From NCBI GenBank assembly GCA_013791775.1, contig VMTE01000044.1, forward strand, positions 186,001 through 250,000: a stretch of 64,000 nucleotides of DNA. Reading direction: 5' to 3'. How positions within the stretch are numbered: the stretch's first letter is position 1; each line of letters opens with the position of its first letter. A model generated the notes under the pieces. It made no database searches, was not told the DNA's origin, and saw only the letters and a list, made by a program, of their open reading frames with translations. Both the position numbers and the translations under genes were made by a program. Positions 18,620 through 26,436 of this stretch are shown here, piece after piece. The DNA is from Hyphomonas sp. (lineage in GTDB: Bacteria; Pseudomonadota; Alphaproteobacteria; Caulobacterales; Hyphomonadaceae).

Positions 18620-19237
18620 CTAGGATGTGTCGGGATGTGCGCCGGCATGCGGCGCGGCGCCGTTCGCACCGAGCATACGCGCGAGCAGCCAGAACTCGGA
18701 TGATGGGATGCGGGTTTTGGGTGCGCGCAGGTGCAGGCCGTGCGCCCGGATGGCGGCGCTGATCCGGGCGGCGTAGCGGGAGGGATCCGCAAGGGCGGCG
18801 CGCAGGGCGTCGAGACGGCGCTTGAGTGCGCCGGCAGGATCGCGCGGCGGCAGGGCCGCGGAGGTGGTAAGTCCGTATACGGATGGAAGTGGTCCGGCGA
18901 CCGGAGCCCAGCTGAACTTACGCAAGGTGAGCGAGAAGCGGACCGGCCCGCCTCCCGGCCGGCGCCGGGCCGGGCGGTTCGGGGCGGTGAACGGCAAAGC
19001 CTTCGGCGGCAGGGTTGGTGCGCGCATCAGCAGCAGAAGGCTTCGGAGAATCTGCTCGAGCTTGCCGAGGTCTTGCGCCGCCGCGCGCAGCCAGTGGCGG
19101 CGCAGGCGCGAGGGGCCGATCAGGGACAGGAAGGCTGCCGCGAGCGACAGGAAGCGGGTCCACCGGCGCAGCAGAATCCAGGCCGAGCGATCCGCGCGGG
19201 TGGTGTGACGGCGTGCGACGGAACGACCTCGTTTCAT
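18620..19237 (-). CDS. Conserved-looking hypothetical protein, 205 aa
   Basis: Not recognised. The protein is very rich in Arg, Leu and Ala, with one hydrophobic stretch near the N-terminus (FLSLAAAFLSLIG, about residues 29-41) flanked by Arg, a middle Pro-rich part, and a C-terminal helical segment (AGALKRRLDALRAALADP) followed by RISAAIRAHGLHLRAPKTR. This C-terminal pattern looks like a real domain rather than a shadow, and a long open frame on the other strand has no sensible protein character. It stands alone, 124 bp from the cytochrome gene on the same strand. Function cannot be assigned. Confidence 0.6.
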   Translation of the reverse strand: MKRGRSVARRHTTRADRSAWILLRRWTRFLSLAAAFLSLIGPSRLRRHWLRAAAQDLGKLEQILRSLLLLMRAPTLPPKALPFTAPNRPARRRPGGGPVRFSLTLRKFSWAPVAGPLPSVYGLTTSAALPPRDPAGALKRRLDALRAALADPSRYAARISAAIRAHGLHLRAPKTRIPSSEFWLLARMLGANGAAPHAGAHPDTS

Positions 19238-19361
19238 CCATGCAAAATACCACCGTCGCGGACGGGTAGGATTCGCGGGCCGGATGGCCTGTATCCGCTG
19301 CGCAAGCGTGCTGCGCAGGGGCGAACTTGTGCACCTGTTTTCGGGCTGGTGCGGCGCGCCG

Positions 19362-19739
19362 TCAGGCCGGGTCCTGGATCGCTTCGATATAGGTCAGCAG
19401 GTCGTCGATATCCTGCGGCTCGAACTGGAAGGGCGGCATGTCGGGGTGGCCGACGAGGATGCCTTCGCCGAGCGCCTCTTCGAGATTGCGGACCGGATAG
19501 TGCATCGAGATCTTCCGGAAGGGCAGGGAATCGGGATGGGTGCTCTGGTCCGAGCGGCCGATGGCGTGGCAGCCCGAGCAGTATTGCTCGGCGATGGCTT
19601 GCCCGCGCAACTTGGGTGTCGATGCGTCGGCAAGCGTGCCGGTCTCGGCCGGGGTGCTGTTGCAGGCGCCGAGAAGGCTGGCTGTCAGCAAGCCCGCAGC
19701 GAGCGCGAAAGGCTTCAGGCGGGCGAAGGGGGGCATCAT
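19362..19739 (-). CDS. Small monoheme cytochrome c lipoprotein
   Basis: The 125-aa class I cytochrome c has a lipobox SLLGAC (Cys26), one heme motif CSGCH at residues 54-58, and a probable axial Met101 in GHPDMPPFQF near the C-terminus, followed by the usual final helix (IDDLLTYIEAIQ). It should be tethered to a membrane facing the periplasm and carry electrons. The ATG at 19739 has GGAG six bases upstream; the frame stays open upstream to 19817. It is divergent from the LOG-family gene. No partner oxidase or reductase is next to it, so its redox partner is unknown. Confidence 0.87.
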   Translation of the reverse strand: MMPPFARLKPFALAAGLLTASLLGACNSTPAETGTLADASTPKLRGQAIAEQYCSGCHAIGRSDQSTHPDSLPFRKISMHYPVRNLEEALGEGILVGHPDMPPFQFEPQDIDDLLTYIEAIQDPA

Positions 19740-19894
19740 GCGGGGCTCCGTGCCGGTATTGTCCGGGCCATTGCTACTTTGGAAGTGTACCAAGTGGCGC
19801 GGGATACGCAAACCCACCTAAAGCGCCGCGTCTGCAGGGTTGACGCGCGGCGCACGGCGGCTGTTATCGCGCACAAGGAACGGAGTGATGGCGG

Positions 19895-20650
19895 ATGACG
19901 GATATCAAGGCTGAGGCCTACAAGCTCGCAGCGTTGGACCAGGATTTCATCCTTGGCGACACGATGCGCGGCGCACGCTTCATGATGGAGTACGCCAAGG
20001 CCGAGGAACACCTGCGCCGGCACAAGATCAGGTCAACGATTGTCGTGTTCGGCAGTGCGCGTGTCCGCGAGAATGGCAATGCCTGGCAGGCCGGCATCTA
20101 TGACGCAGCGCGCCAGTTTGCCCGGATCGCGTCCACGCGGGGCGGGGCGCTGGCGCACGATCATGGCTGGCGTGACAACGTGATAGCCACCGGCGGCGGA
20201 CCGGGCGTGATGGAAGCTGCCAATCGCGGCGCGATGGACGCCGGCGCGGTCAGCATCGGGTTCAACATCTCGATCCCGCACGAGCAGGAGCCGAACCCCT
20301 ACATCACGCCGGACCTCAATTTCCAGTTTCACTATTTCGCCATGCGCAAGATGCATTTCGCCATGCGTGCCCGGGCTCTGGCTGTGTTTCCGGGCGGCTT
20401 CGGTACGCTGGACGAATTGTTCGAACTGCTGACCCTGAGCCAGACGCAGAAGGCACCAATCATTCCGGTGGTGCTGTACGACAGCGCCTACTGGAAACGC
20501 GTGATCAACTTCGATGCGCTGGTGGAGGCCGGCATGATCGGCGCCGAAGACCTGAACGGTTTCGACTTTGCCGATGACGCGGGAGAGGCCTGGGAGAAGC
20601 TGGAGGCGCGCGGCCTGGCGCCGGGCGAGGACTCTGAACCGGTGACCTGA
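19895..20650 (+). CDS. LOG-family protein (nucleotide 5'-monophosphate phosphoribohydrolase)
   Basis: The 251-aa Rossmann-fold protein belongs to the lysine decarboxylase-like LOG family, whose members release the base from nucleoside monophosphates, such as cytokinin-type nucleotides, AMP or other NMPs. The signature PGGFGTLDELFE is intact, with the preceding GGGPGVMEAANRGA and the Arg-containing MRKMHFAMRARA segment. About 50 N-terminal residues precede the fold, as in the longer bacterial type. The ATG at 19895 is used; another ATG at 19888 is out of frame. It converges on the small T2SS-linked lipoprotein gene. Confidence 0.9.
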   Translation: MTDIKAEAYKLAALDQDFILGDTMRGARFMMEYAKAEEHLRRHKIRSTIVVFGSARVRENGNAWQAGIYDAARQFARIASTRGGALAHDHGWRDNVIATGGGPGVMEAANRGAMDAGAVSIGFNISIPHEQEPNPYITPDLNFQFHYFAMRKMHFAMRARALAVFPGGFGTLDELFELLTLSQTQKAPIIPVVLYDSAYWKRVINFDALVEAGMIGAEDLNGFDFADDAGEAWEKLEARGLAPGEDSEPVT

Positions 20651-20684
20651 TCGCTCCGTTTGGGCCAGGAGCCGACGCGCTGCT

Positions 20685-21170
20685 TCAGCCAGGCATGCAG
20701 GCCCGAACGCCCGTCACCGGCAGGATGGTTTCCCAGCCATCGGCGCTGCGCACGAGCAGGTTTCCGGTATCGACGCGCTGGCCGCCTTCGAGGGGCTCGC
20801 CGGGATTTATCAGGATGTGGACAGATCGGCCGGTTGCCGCGTCCTGGAATTCCATGTCGGTGAGGAACTGGCCGAAGACGTCGCCGGCAGCTGAAGTCAT
20901 CCGCAATTTCTGCGGCATGTCATCGAGCAGGGCGAGCGCCGTTCCGGACGTCGCTTCAGAAAAGAACACGAACTTGCGCGGGGCCGACATGCCCCAGAGA
21001 AACAATCCGCATTGGCCGGGTTCGAGGCGCTGGGGCGGCAAACCGCCGGCCGGTACGCTGTCGATGGCCGCCGCCGTGGCCTGCGCGGTCTCGGCGGTTG
21101 TGGTCCTGGGCGTGCCGGCGCAGGCGGTCAGGACGAGTGCGGCGACGAGGATGGACGCATATCGGGTCAT
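20685..21170 (-). CDS. Unknown small lipoprotein at the end of the T2SS operon
   Basis: The 161-aa protein has a clear lipoprotein signal, LVLTACAG with Cys17, and Ala at +2, which favours the outer membrane. A compact domain follows with segments GQCGLFLWGMSAPRKFVFF and AAGDVFGQFLTDMEF, and two further Cys (in GQCG and in RACMPG at the C-terminus) that could form a disulfide. The start overlaps the gspN stop by 4 bp, so it is translated as the last gene of the gsp operon. I do not recognise the family. By position it could be an outer-membrane helper of the secretin (pilotin-like) or a secretion substrate; that is inference. Confidence 0.8.
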   Translation of the reverse strand: MTRYASILVAALVLTACAGTPRTTTAETAQATAAAIDSVPAGGLPPQRLEPGQCGLFLWGMSAPRKFVFFSEATSGTALALLDDMPQKLRMTSAAGDVFGQFLTDMEFQDAATGRSVHILINPGEPLEGGQRVDTGNLLVRSADGWETILPVTGVRACMPG

Positions 21171-21925
21171 GGCAGGGTGTTCCGGATGGAGGAAGCGTAG
21201 GCGTAGACGAAATCGCCGCCGTCCGGTTTGAAACCGGCGATCGGCAGGGCGAACTGGAGCTGGCGCGGGATCATGCCCGAGACGCGGGCCTCGAAGCGGC
21301 CCGGCCGGCCGGGCGCCACGCGAAGCTGGGCCAGGAAGCGGGTGCCGGACCCGTTTTCCGATTGCAGCGGGATGATGAGGTCGCCCGCGTCGCAGTGCAG
21401 GTCTCCGGTCATGTCCGTCCAGCCGTCACCGAGAATTTCGCGGTTGCGGTCGAGTACGTCGCTGGTGGCGGTGCCGGTCGCCTCGGCGCATTGCGAACCG
21501 TTGAAGCGGATCACGCCGCCTGTCAGCTGGACGCGGCCGCCGGACTGCTGGATCCAGCGCGCGGCCTGCTCGAGACGCAACAGGTCGAGATCGATGTTGA
21601 AGTCGTCCAGCTGGAACTTCTGGCCGGAGCCGAAGGAGATGTTGCCGGCCCCCTGGCCGTGCTCGCCGATCCAGTCGACGGCGTACTGGATGCGGCCCGA
21701 CAGCAGCGCGCCGGGCGCGAGCTTGAGCCCGGCATCGCCGTAAGGCTTGCCCTGGAAGGACATGCCCCGGAGGCGCCCGTCCATCACCGAGCCTTCGGCG
21801 CCGGTCCATCGGAAGCCGTGTTGTTCGGCGCCGGACAGCTGCAACACCTTGCCGATCGGCGCGAAGGCGAAGACGCCGACCAGAAAGCCGGTGGCCAGAA
21901 GCAGAACGAGGAACAGTCGCGTCAT
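21167..21925 (-). CDS. gspN: Type II secretion system protein N (GspN)
   Basis: The 252-aa bitopic inner-membrane protein has one N-terminal membrane segment (LFLVLLLATGFLVGVFAFAP) and a periplasmic beta-rich domain with the FRWTGAEGSVMDGRLRGM and GALLSGRIQYAVDW repeats typical of GspN. GspN is an accessory, not universal, part of the T2SS inner-membrane platform. The gene overlaps gspM upstream and the small lipoprotein gene downstream by 4 bp each. Confidence 0.87.
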   Translation of the reverse strand: MTRLFLVLLLATGFLVGVFAFAPIGKVLQLSGAEQHGFRWTGAEGSVMDGRLRGMSFQGKPYGDAGLKLAPGALLSGRIQYAVDWIGEHGQGAGNISFGSGQKFQLDDFNIDLDLLRLEQAARWIQQSGGRVQLTGGVIRFNGSQCAEATGTATSDVLDRNREILGDGWTDMTGDLHCDAGDLIIPLQSENGSGTRFLAQLRVAPGRPGRFEARVSGMIPRQLQFALPIAGFKPDGGDFVYAYASSIRNTLP

Positions 21926-22392
21926 GGCGGTGGATCTCCCGAAAACACCAGCGTCGCCGCGACCTGGCCTGAACCTGCAGACTCCATTTCGGCGGAGAGG
22001 AGCGTCAGGTGAAGCCCGGTTTCGACCCGGTCAATCCACGAGAAGACAACAGTCGGCTCGGCCGGGTCAAACGCAAAGCGCAGGTGATCTGCCGGATTGA
22101 GGGTCGGGCGCTGGACGAGGCCGGTCCCGGCGGCCCATTGCGCGGCCTGTCTGCCCGCCTCTTCGGGGGGAATGGCGGCAGCCGGAGGGGTGTAGGACGC
22201 GCCGGATTGTTGCAGCCGGTTGAGGCGAACAAAGGTGCGTTCGGCTTCGTCGAGGCGGCGTGCGGCGGCTTCCCGGCCGTGCAGGGACGGCATCAGGACG
22301 CCTTGAAAGAGAACGGCTGCGAGCCCCACGAGGGCGGCGAGGCTGAGGAGCAACCGCTCACGGGGAGCGCGGTCTGACCACCAGGTTTTCAT
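21922..22392 (-). CDS. gspM: Type II secretion system protein M (GspM)
   Basis: The 156-aa bitopic protein begins MKTWWSDRAPRERLLLSLAA with a single membrane helix, a coiled-coil stretch (REAAARRLDEAERTFVRLNRL) and a small ferredoxin-like periplasmic domain. It pairs with GspL in the inner-membrane platform. The true start is the ATG at 22392, which overlaps the gspL stop by 4 bp; a longer open frame upstream runs through gspL and is a shadow. Confidence 0.87.
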   Translation of the reverse strand: MKTWWSDRAPRERLLLSLAALVGLAAVLFQGVLMPSLHGREAAARRLDEAERTFVRLNRLQQSGASYTPPAAAIPPEEAGRQAAQWAAGTGLVQRPTLNPADHLRFAFDPAEPTVVFSWIDRVETGLHLTLLSAEMESAGSGQVAATLVFSGDPPP

Positions 22393-23507
22393 GGCTGGAC
22401 CCTCACCGTGATCGAGGCATCGACGCCCGACAGGGTGTCGCTGGCCTCCACCGTTTCGGAGACCAGCCCGGCGGTCTGGAGACGCGTGTGGAAGGACGAT
22501 TCGTCGGCCCGGTTGGCGAAGTGGAGTTTGGCATTCAGGGCCTGATCCGACGACGACCAGGACAGGCGCGCGAGCTGGATCGTGTCGCTGCCCGAAATGG
22601 CGGCATAGACGGCGGAGGCGAGCGGCAGGAAACCGCCGGCCGGCGCGGCTTCGGCTCGTTGGGAGAGACGGCGCACTTCGGCGCCGAGGTCTGCAGGCTC
22701 CGGCGCGCCGGCAAAGAGTATGGTGAAAACCCGGCGCGCGTTGTCTTCCTGCGCGGTGGCCGCCGCCTGAAGGTTCCGGGTTTCGAGCCATACACCCGCG
22801 ATCCACAGGGCGGCGACGGCGAAAGCGAGGGCGGCGGCGGTGAACCAGGCGCGGTAGCCGCGCGATGAAGCGCTGCGGGCCGGCTCGCCGCCGGGACCAT
22901 CGAGGCTGACGCCGGGCCGGTCTTCGTGCAGGCGGGCGAGGGTCGTGAGAGCGTCGCCTCGCGTCGTGGGAACGTTTTCGAGCCCGGCCGAGCTGATCAG
23001 GGCACGGAAGACGTCTTCCGGCAGATCGGCATCGGCGCCGATCGTGCGGTCCGGTCCCGAGAGAACCAGCCGGGCGCCGAAATCATGGATCCGGGTGTCA
23101 GGTGTTATCAGGCTGGATTCCGGAATGATCTGGACCTGGTCGAGCCCCAGCGACTGGATCAGGGCGAGCCAGGATTTGAGCAGGGCGCGGTCAACGACGT
23201 ACACATCCCGGGGCATTCCGGCGGGGGTGCGCGGGCCGAGGGTCAGGGCGACATCCTCGACCGGTTGGGCGAGGTCATCTTCAATCGCGAAGAGGGCTGC
23301 CTTGCGAGCTTCGGACTCGCTGCGCGCCGGAAGGGACACGCTGAAGCGCGGCGCGGCCAGGGCAGGCGCGAAGGCGACGGTCTTGAGCCGGGCGCCGGGC
23401 TTCAGTTCGGGCGGTGTGATGGTTTCCAGCTGGTGGTTGCGGACACGGGCGAGGCGCACCGGAAGATCCGGATTGGCAGGAAGTTCCAGATAGAGGTCAG
23501 CTTTCAT
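22389..23507 (-). CDS. gspL: Type II secretion system protein L (GspL)
   Basis: The 372-aa protein has a cytoplasmic actin-like half (residues about 1-225, MKADLYLELPANPDLPVRLARV), one membrane helix at about 230-248 (FTAAALAFAVAALWIAGVWL) and a periplasmic ferredoxin-like half. It recruits the ATPase GspE to the inner membrane and pairs with GspM. It overlaps gspK upstream and gspM downstream by 4 bp each. Confidence 0.9.
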   Translation of the reverse strand: MKADLYLELPANPDLPVRLARVRNHQLETITPPELKPGARLKTVAFAPALAAPRFSVSLPARSESEARKAALFAIEDDLAQPVEDVALTLGPRTPAGMPRDVYVVDRALLKSWLALIQSLGLDQVQIIPESSLITPDTRIHDFGARLVLSGPDRTIGADADLPEDVFRALISSAGLENVPTTRGDALTTLARLHEDRPGVSLDGPGGEPARSASSRGYRAWFTAAALAFAVAALWIAGVWLETRNLQAAATAQEDNARRVFTILFAGAPEPADLGAEVRRLSQRAEAAPAGGFLPLASAVYAAISGSDTIQLARLSWSSSDQALNAKLHFANRADESSFHTRLQTAGLVSETVEASDTLSGVDASITVRVQP

Positions 23508-24472
23508 TCCGCGTCTCCGAAGGTTCGCCAGACGACGCGGGCCGCTGAGGAATGATCTGCGCGGAGCAGGAAGCGGAACTGCCAGTTTCCGGCGTCGAGC
23601 TGAACGTCGCCTTCGCCGGTGAAGTAGGTGCCCTGGACGGTCAGGGGCAGTCCGGCCAGGGCTTGTTCGAGGGCGGGACGGCCGGCAGCGTGGTCGCGCA
23701 CGGCCTGCAAGGTGGACCAGCCGGTTGCCGGGCGCGCCTCGATGAAGCGCCGGGCTTCGGCCATCGACAAGGCGCCCTGCGTGACGGCGTGCAGCAGGGG
23801 CGCCGCGCCGGGGTCTAGCGCATTGAGATTCAGCGGCGCGGGTTCATATCCGGGCAGGACGCAGGTGTGCACGGCAAGCGCAGAACGAAGATCAGCCGCG
23901 AAGCCCGGCAGCGCGGCGAGTTCCTGACGGCTGCGAAGCGGTTGGCTGGCTGCCCGGAAACTATCCTGCAGGGAGAGATAGTAGGGGTCTTCGGCGCCTG
24001 AAGGGCTCTCCACCCTATCGGCATCAACCCAGTCGGCAAGGGTTGCGATCAGAGCCTCGGCGTCGTTGCCGCGCACGCCGAGTTCCTCCAGCAACAGCGT
24101 GAGGACGGCGGCGCTACGCTGACGCAGGACGGGATCGGGATCGGCGAGCGTGTTGAGATTGAAGCAGGGCGCCTGTTCCTGGAGAGTGAGGATGACCTGT
24201 CCGCCATCAACCGGAAGCGCGACGGTCTGCGTGCGGCCGTCGCCGGACGGTGGCAGGCGGCTCGCCTGAACCAGATCGTGTACGGACGACAGGGCCGCCG
24301 CCTCAGCCGAGCGCGCGGCCCAGCTGGCGATCATGCGGCGCGCGCCGAGCTTCTGGATGGAAGTTTGCCGCGCGATGGCGCCCGTGGCGATCATTGCGGC
24401 GACCGACAGCGTGGCGACGATCAGCAGGATCGACAGGAGCGCCGCGCCGGCTTGCTTGCTTGCGGGGATCAT
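23504..24472 (-). CDS. gspK: Type II secretion system minor pseudopilin GspK
   Basis: GspK sits at the tip of the pseudopilus with GspI and GspJ. The 322-aa protein has a short leader with prepilin cleavage after Gly9 (KQAG/AALLSILLIV), lacks Glu at +5 as is normal for GspK, and has the large alpha domain and Cys-containing loops of the family (APCFNLNTLADPDPVLRQ; PAPLNLNALDPGAAPLL). The start is the ATG at 24472, overlapping gspJ by 4 bp; the frame is open further upstream only as a shadow. Confidence 0.92.
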   Translation of the reverse strand: MIPASKQAGAALLSILLIVATLSVAAMIATGAIARQTSIQKLGARRMIASWAARSAEAAALSSVHDLVQASRLPPSGDGRTQTVALPVDGGQVILTLQEQAPCFNLNTLADPDPVLRQRSAAVLTLLLEELGVRGNDAEALIATLADWVDADRVESPSGAEDPYYLSLQDSFRAASQPLRSRQELAALPGFAADLRSALAVHTCVLPGYEPAPLNLNALDPGAAPLLHAVTQGALSMAEARRFIEARPATGWSTLQAVRDHAAGRPALEQALAGLPLTVQGTYFTGEGDVQLDAGNWQFRFLLRADHSSAARVVWRTFGDAE

Positions 24473-25095
24473 GCGCCGCCTCCGATCAGGTAGCGCGTGG
24501 TCAGCGTGTCGCCGTCGCCGAAGACGAACCTGACTTCGGCCTTCTGCGGCGCCGGCTCGGTACCCGAAGCCGATACGAGCCATTCCGGTCGCCACGTGTC
24601 GCCGCGGCCAAAGCGGACATCTACCCGCTGGATACCGGTGAGCAGCGCCTGGTCGACGGACGGGGTCGCCGGACCGGGATCCGGCGCCAGCCAGGAGCGG
24701 CGGGTCAGTGTGCCGTCGGCGAAAATGTACTCGACGCGCTGAAGATCGCTGCGAACGTCTCCGGCCGGGTTCTGCCAGCCGTTCCGGACGAACACCATCA
24801 CCCGGCCATCGGCGCGCGGCGGGTAGCCTTCGAAGGCGAAAGCCGGATCCGACAGCGACGCGTCCTGACTTGGCCGGCCGGAATAGGCCGCGAGATCTGC
24901 CGAAATCATCGCGAGCGCGGAGGACAGCGCCGTCGCCGAAGCGCCGCGCGTCTCGACGGCCCGAGCGCCCCGGAGCGACTGGCTGGTCATTATCGCGCCG
25001 GCAGCTGCCATCAGGGCGATGACGAAAAGCGCGACCAGCGTTTCCACCAGCGTCACGCCGGCGTCGGCGCGCAGTTGGGAGGGCGAGCGGGTCAT
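24469..25095 (-). CDS. gspJ: Type II secretion system minor pseudopilin GspJ
   Basis: The 208-aa prepilin-like protein has its cleavage site after Gly13 (RADAG/VTLVETLVALFVIALM), with Thr then Leu-Val-Glu in the conserved start and Glu at +5. The globular part has the GspJ segments RVEYIFADGTLTRRSW and VDVRFGRGDTW. It forms part of the pseudopilus tip. It overlaps gspI and gspK by 4 bp. Confidence 0.92.
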   Translation of the reverse strand: MTRSPSQLRADAGVTLVETLVALFVIALMAAAGAIMTSQSLRGARAVETRGASATALSSALAMISADLAAYSGRPSQDASLSDPAFAFEGYPPRADGRVMVFVRNGWQNPAGDVRSDLQRVEYIFADGTLTRRSWLAPDPGPATPSVDQALLTGIQRVDVRFGRGDTWRPEWLVSASGTEPAPQKAEVRFVFGDGDTLTTRYLIGGGA

Positions 25096-25460
25096 GGCGC
25101 GGCGCTCCCGGTCGTCAGGAGCGAGAGACGGGCCAGCACGGAGTCGCTTCCCGCTTCGGTGACTTCGATGCGTACACTGTAGAGACCGGCGCGGGGCGCT
25201 GGCTCCAGCGTCCGCGTCCAGGCAAAGCTCCGGGTGCGTTGGACCTGCTCGCCCGCTTCTGTCTTGCCGGCAGACTCCAGCGTCCGGGTCACGGTATCCA
25301 CCGCGACGTTTTCGGCCACCGTGCGCGCGAGGAGGCGCGTGTCGAGTTCGCCGCTGATGCGGACCGACTGGGTGTTGAGCGACAGCAGACCCATGGCCGA
25401 TATCGAGAAGACCGAGAGGGCCACCATCGTTTCGAGAAGGGAGAAGCCGCGCGCGTTCAT
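25092..25460 (-). CDS. gspI: Type II secretion system minor pseudopilin GspI
   Basis: The 122-aa pseudopilin has the very short leader typical of GspI, with cleavage after Gly5 (MNARG/FSLLETMVALSVFSIS) and Glu at +5. The RLLARTVAENVAVD segment after the N-terminal helix is characteristic. It nucleates the tip complex with GspJ and GspK. It overlaps both neighbours by 4 bp. Confidence 0.93.
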   Translation of the reverse strand: MNARGFSLLETMVALSVFSISAMGLLSLNTQSVRISGELDTRLLARTVAENVAVDTVTRTLESAGKTEAGEQVQRTRSFAWTRTLEPAPRAGLYSVRIEVTEAGSDSVLARLSLLTTGSAAP

Positions 25461-25957
25461 TGGGGCGCCTGACCGGGAGCTGTCAGCGGCACGACGTCAA
25501 TCTGGCGGGTGCCGGCTTGCAGGCGAACGGGTGACCGGGCCGAGTGGCCGAGCGGATCGAATATCAGTGCCGGGACGATGGCGGCCTTGTCCTTGCGGGC
25601 GGCGCGCGCGTCCGGCCGCCGGGCGGAGACGCCGCGCGCAAATGTGTGGCGTGACGCCTCGGCGACGATCCAGTCGCCGCCTTGCCAGTCGGCGCCGGCA
25701 TAACCGGCTTCATCGAGCATCAGGGCGGTCGGGCGGCCCGACACGCGGGCGCGGGCTTCCAGCTGGGCCAGGGTATGGCCGAGCTGTTCGCTTTCGGTCT
25801 TGAGGGGATCGGCAGGGCGCGTCGTGGCAACGATCAGCACGGAGGCGAGCGCGACGATGGACAGTGTGACCAGCACCTCGACCAGAGACATGCCCGCCTG
25901 CTGCGCCAGCGCGGCGCGGGAGCGGGTGGTCTGCAGGGACGAGGGCGGCCGGCGCAT
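25457..25957 (-). CDS. gspH: Type II secretion system minor pseudopilin GspH
   Basis: The 166-aa pseudopilin has a leader ending at Gly22 (AQQAG/MSLVEVLVTLSIVALAS) with Glu at +5. A globular domain follows with GRPTALMLDEAGYAGADWQ and a late LIFDPLGHSARSPVRLQ typical of GspH/FimT-like folds. It links the GspG filament to the tip. The gene starts 6 bp after gspG and overlaps gspI by 4 bp. Confidence 0.9.
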   Translation of the reverse strand: MRRPPSSLQTTRSRAALAQQAGMSLVEVLVTLSIVALASVLIVATTRPADPLKTESEQLGHTLAQLEARARVSGRPTALMLDEAGYAGADWQGGDWIVAEASRHTFARGVSARRPDARAARKDKAAIVPALIFDPLGHSARSPVRLQAGTRQIDVVPLTAPGQAPQ

Positions 25958-25963
25958 CAGGGT

Positions 25964-26425
25964 TCAGTCCCAGTTGCCGATATCGGCGCCGGGACCTTCG
26001 CCGCCGGGCTGGCCATCGGCGCCGAGGGAGAAGAGGTCAAAGCGTCCGCCGGAGTGGGCGCCGGGGACCGCGTACTGATAGGGATTGCCCCACGGATCCT
26101 TATGTATACGGCGGACATAGCCACCGGGACGGTAGAGCGCTGCATCGACTCCCGGGGGTGGGGCGGAGAGCGCGGCGAGGCCGTCGGCGGCGCTGGGATA
26201 GGTGTAGAGATCCAGGCTGTACTGTTCGAGCGCGCTTTCGAGGCTGGCGATGTCGGAGCGCGCTTTCGAGATGCGCGAGCGGTCGCCGACAGGGGCGACG
26301 TTGACGATGATCAGCGTTGCGAGCAAGCCCATGATGAAGACGACGACCATGAGCTCGACGAGCGAGAAGCCGTGCTGCAGTGCGCGGCGCGCAGCATTGC
26401 GGCGGGGTGGGGTTGTGGGTGCCAT
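25964..26425 (-). CDS. gspG: Type II secretion system major pseudopilin GspG
   Basis: GspG is the main subunit of the periplasmic pseudopilus. The 153-aa precursor is cleaved in HG/FSLVELMVVVFIMGLLA (Glu at +5). The body is canonical: SALEQYSLDLYTYPSAADGL, KDPWGNPYQYAVPG and the calcium-binding C-terminus FDLFSLGADGQPGGEG ending in NWD. The ATG at 26425 is preceded by a strong GGAGG; a TTG 15 bp further up is less likely. The strong ribosome site fits its need for high output. Confidence 0.95.
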   Translation of the reverse strand: MAPTTPPRRNAARRALQHGFSLVELMVVVFIMGLLATLIIVNVAPVGDRSRISKARSDIASLESALEQYSLDLYTYPSAADGLAALSAPPPGVDAALYRPGGYVRRIHKDPWGNPYQYAVPGAHSGGRFDLFSLGADGQPGGEGPGADIGNWD

Positions 26426-26436
26426 GAATTCCTCCG

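Noticed and set aside
18731-19843. 370-codon open frame on the plus strand
   Set aside because: Composition is Gly/Arg-rich low complexity. It crosses the cytochrome c gene, which is real on the other strand.
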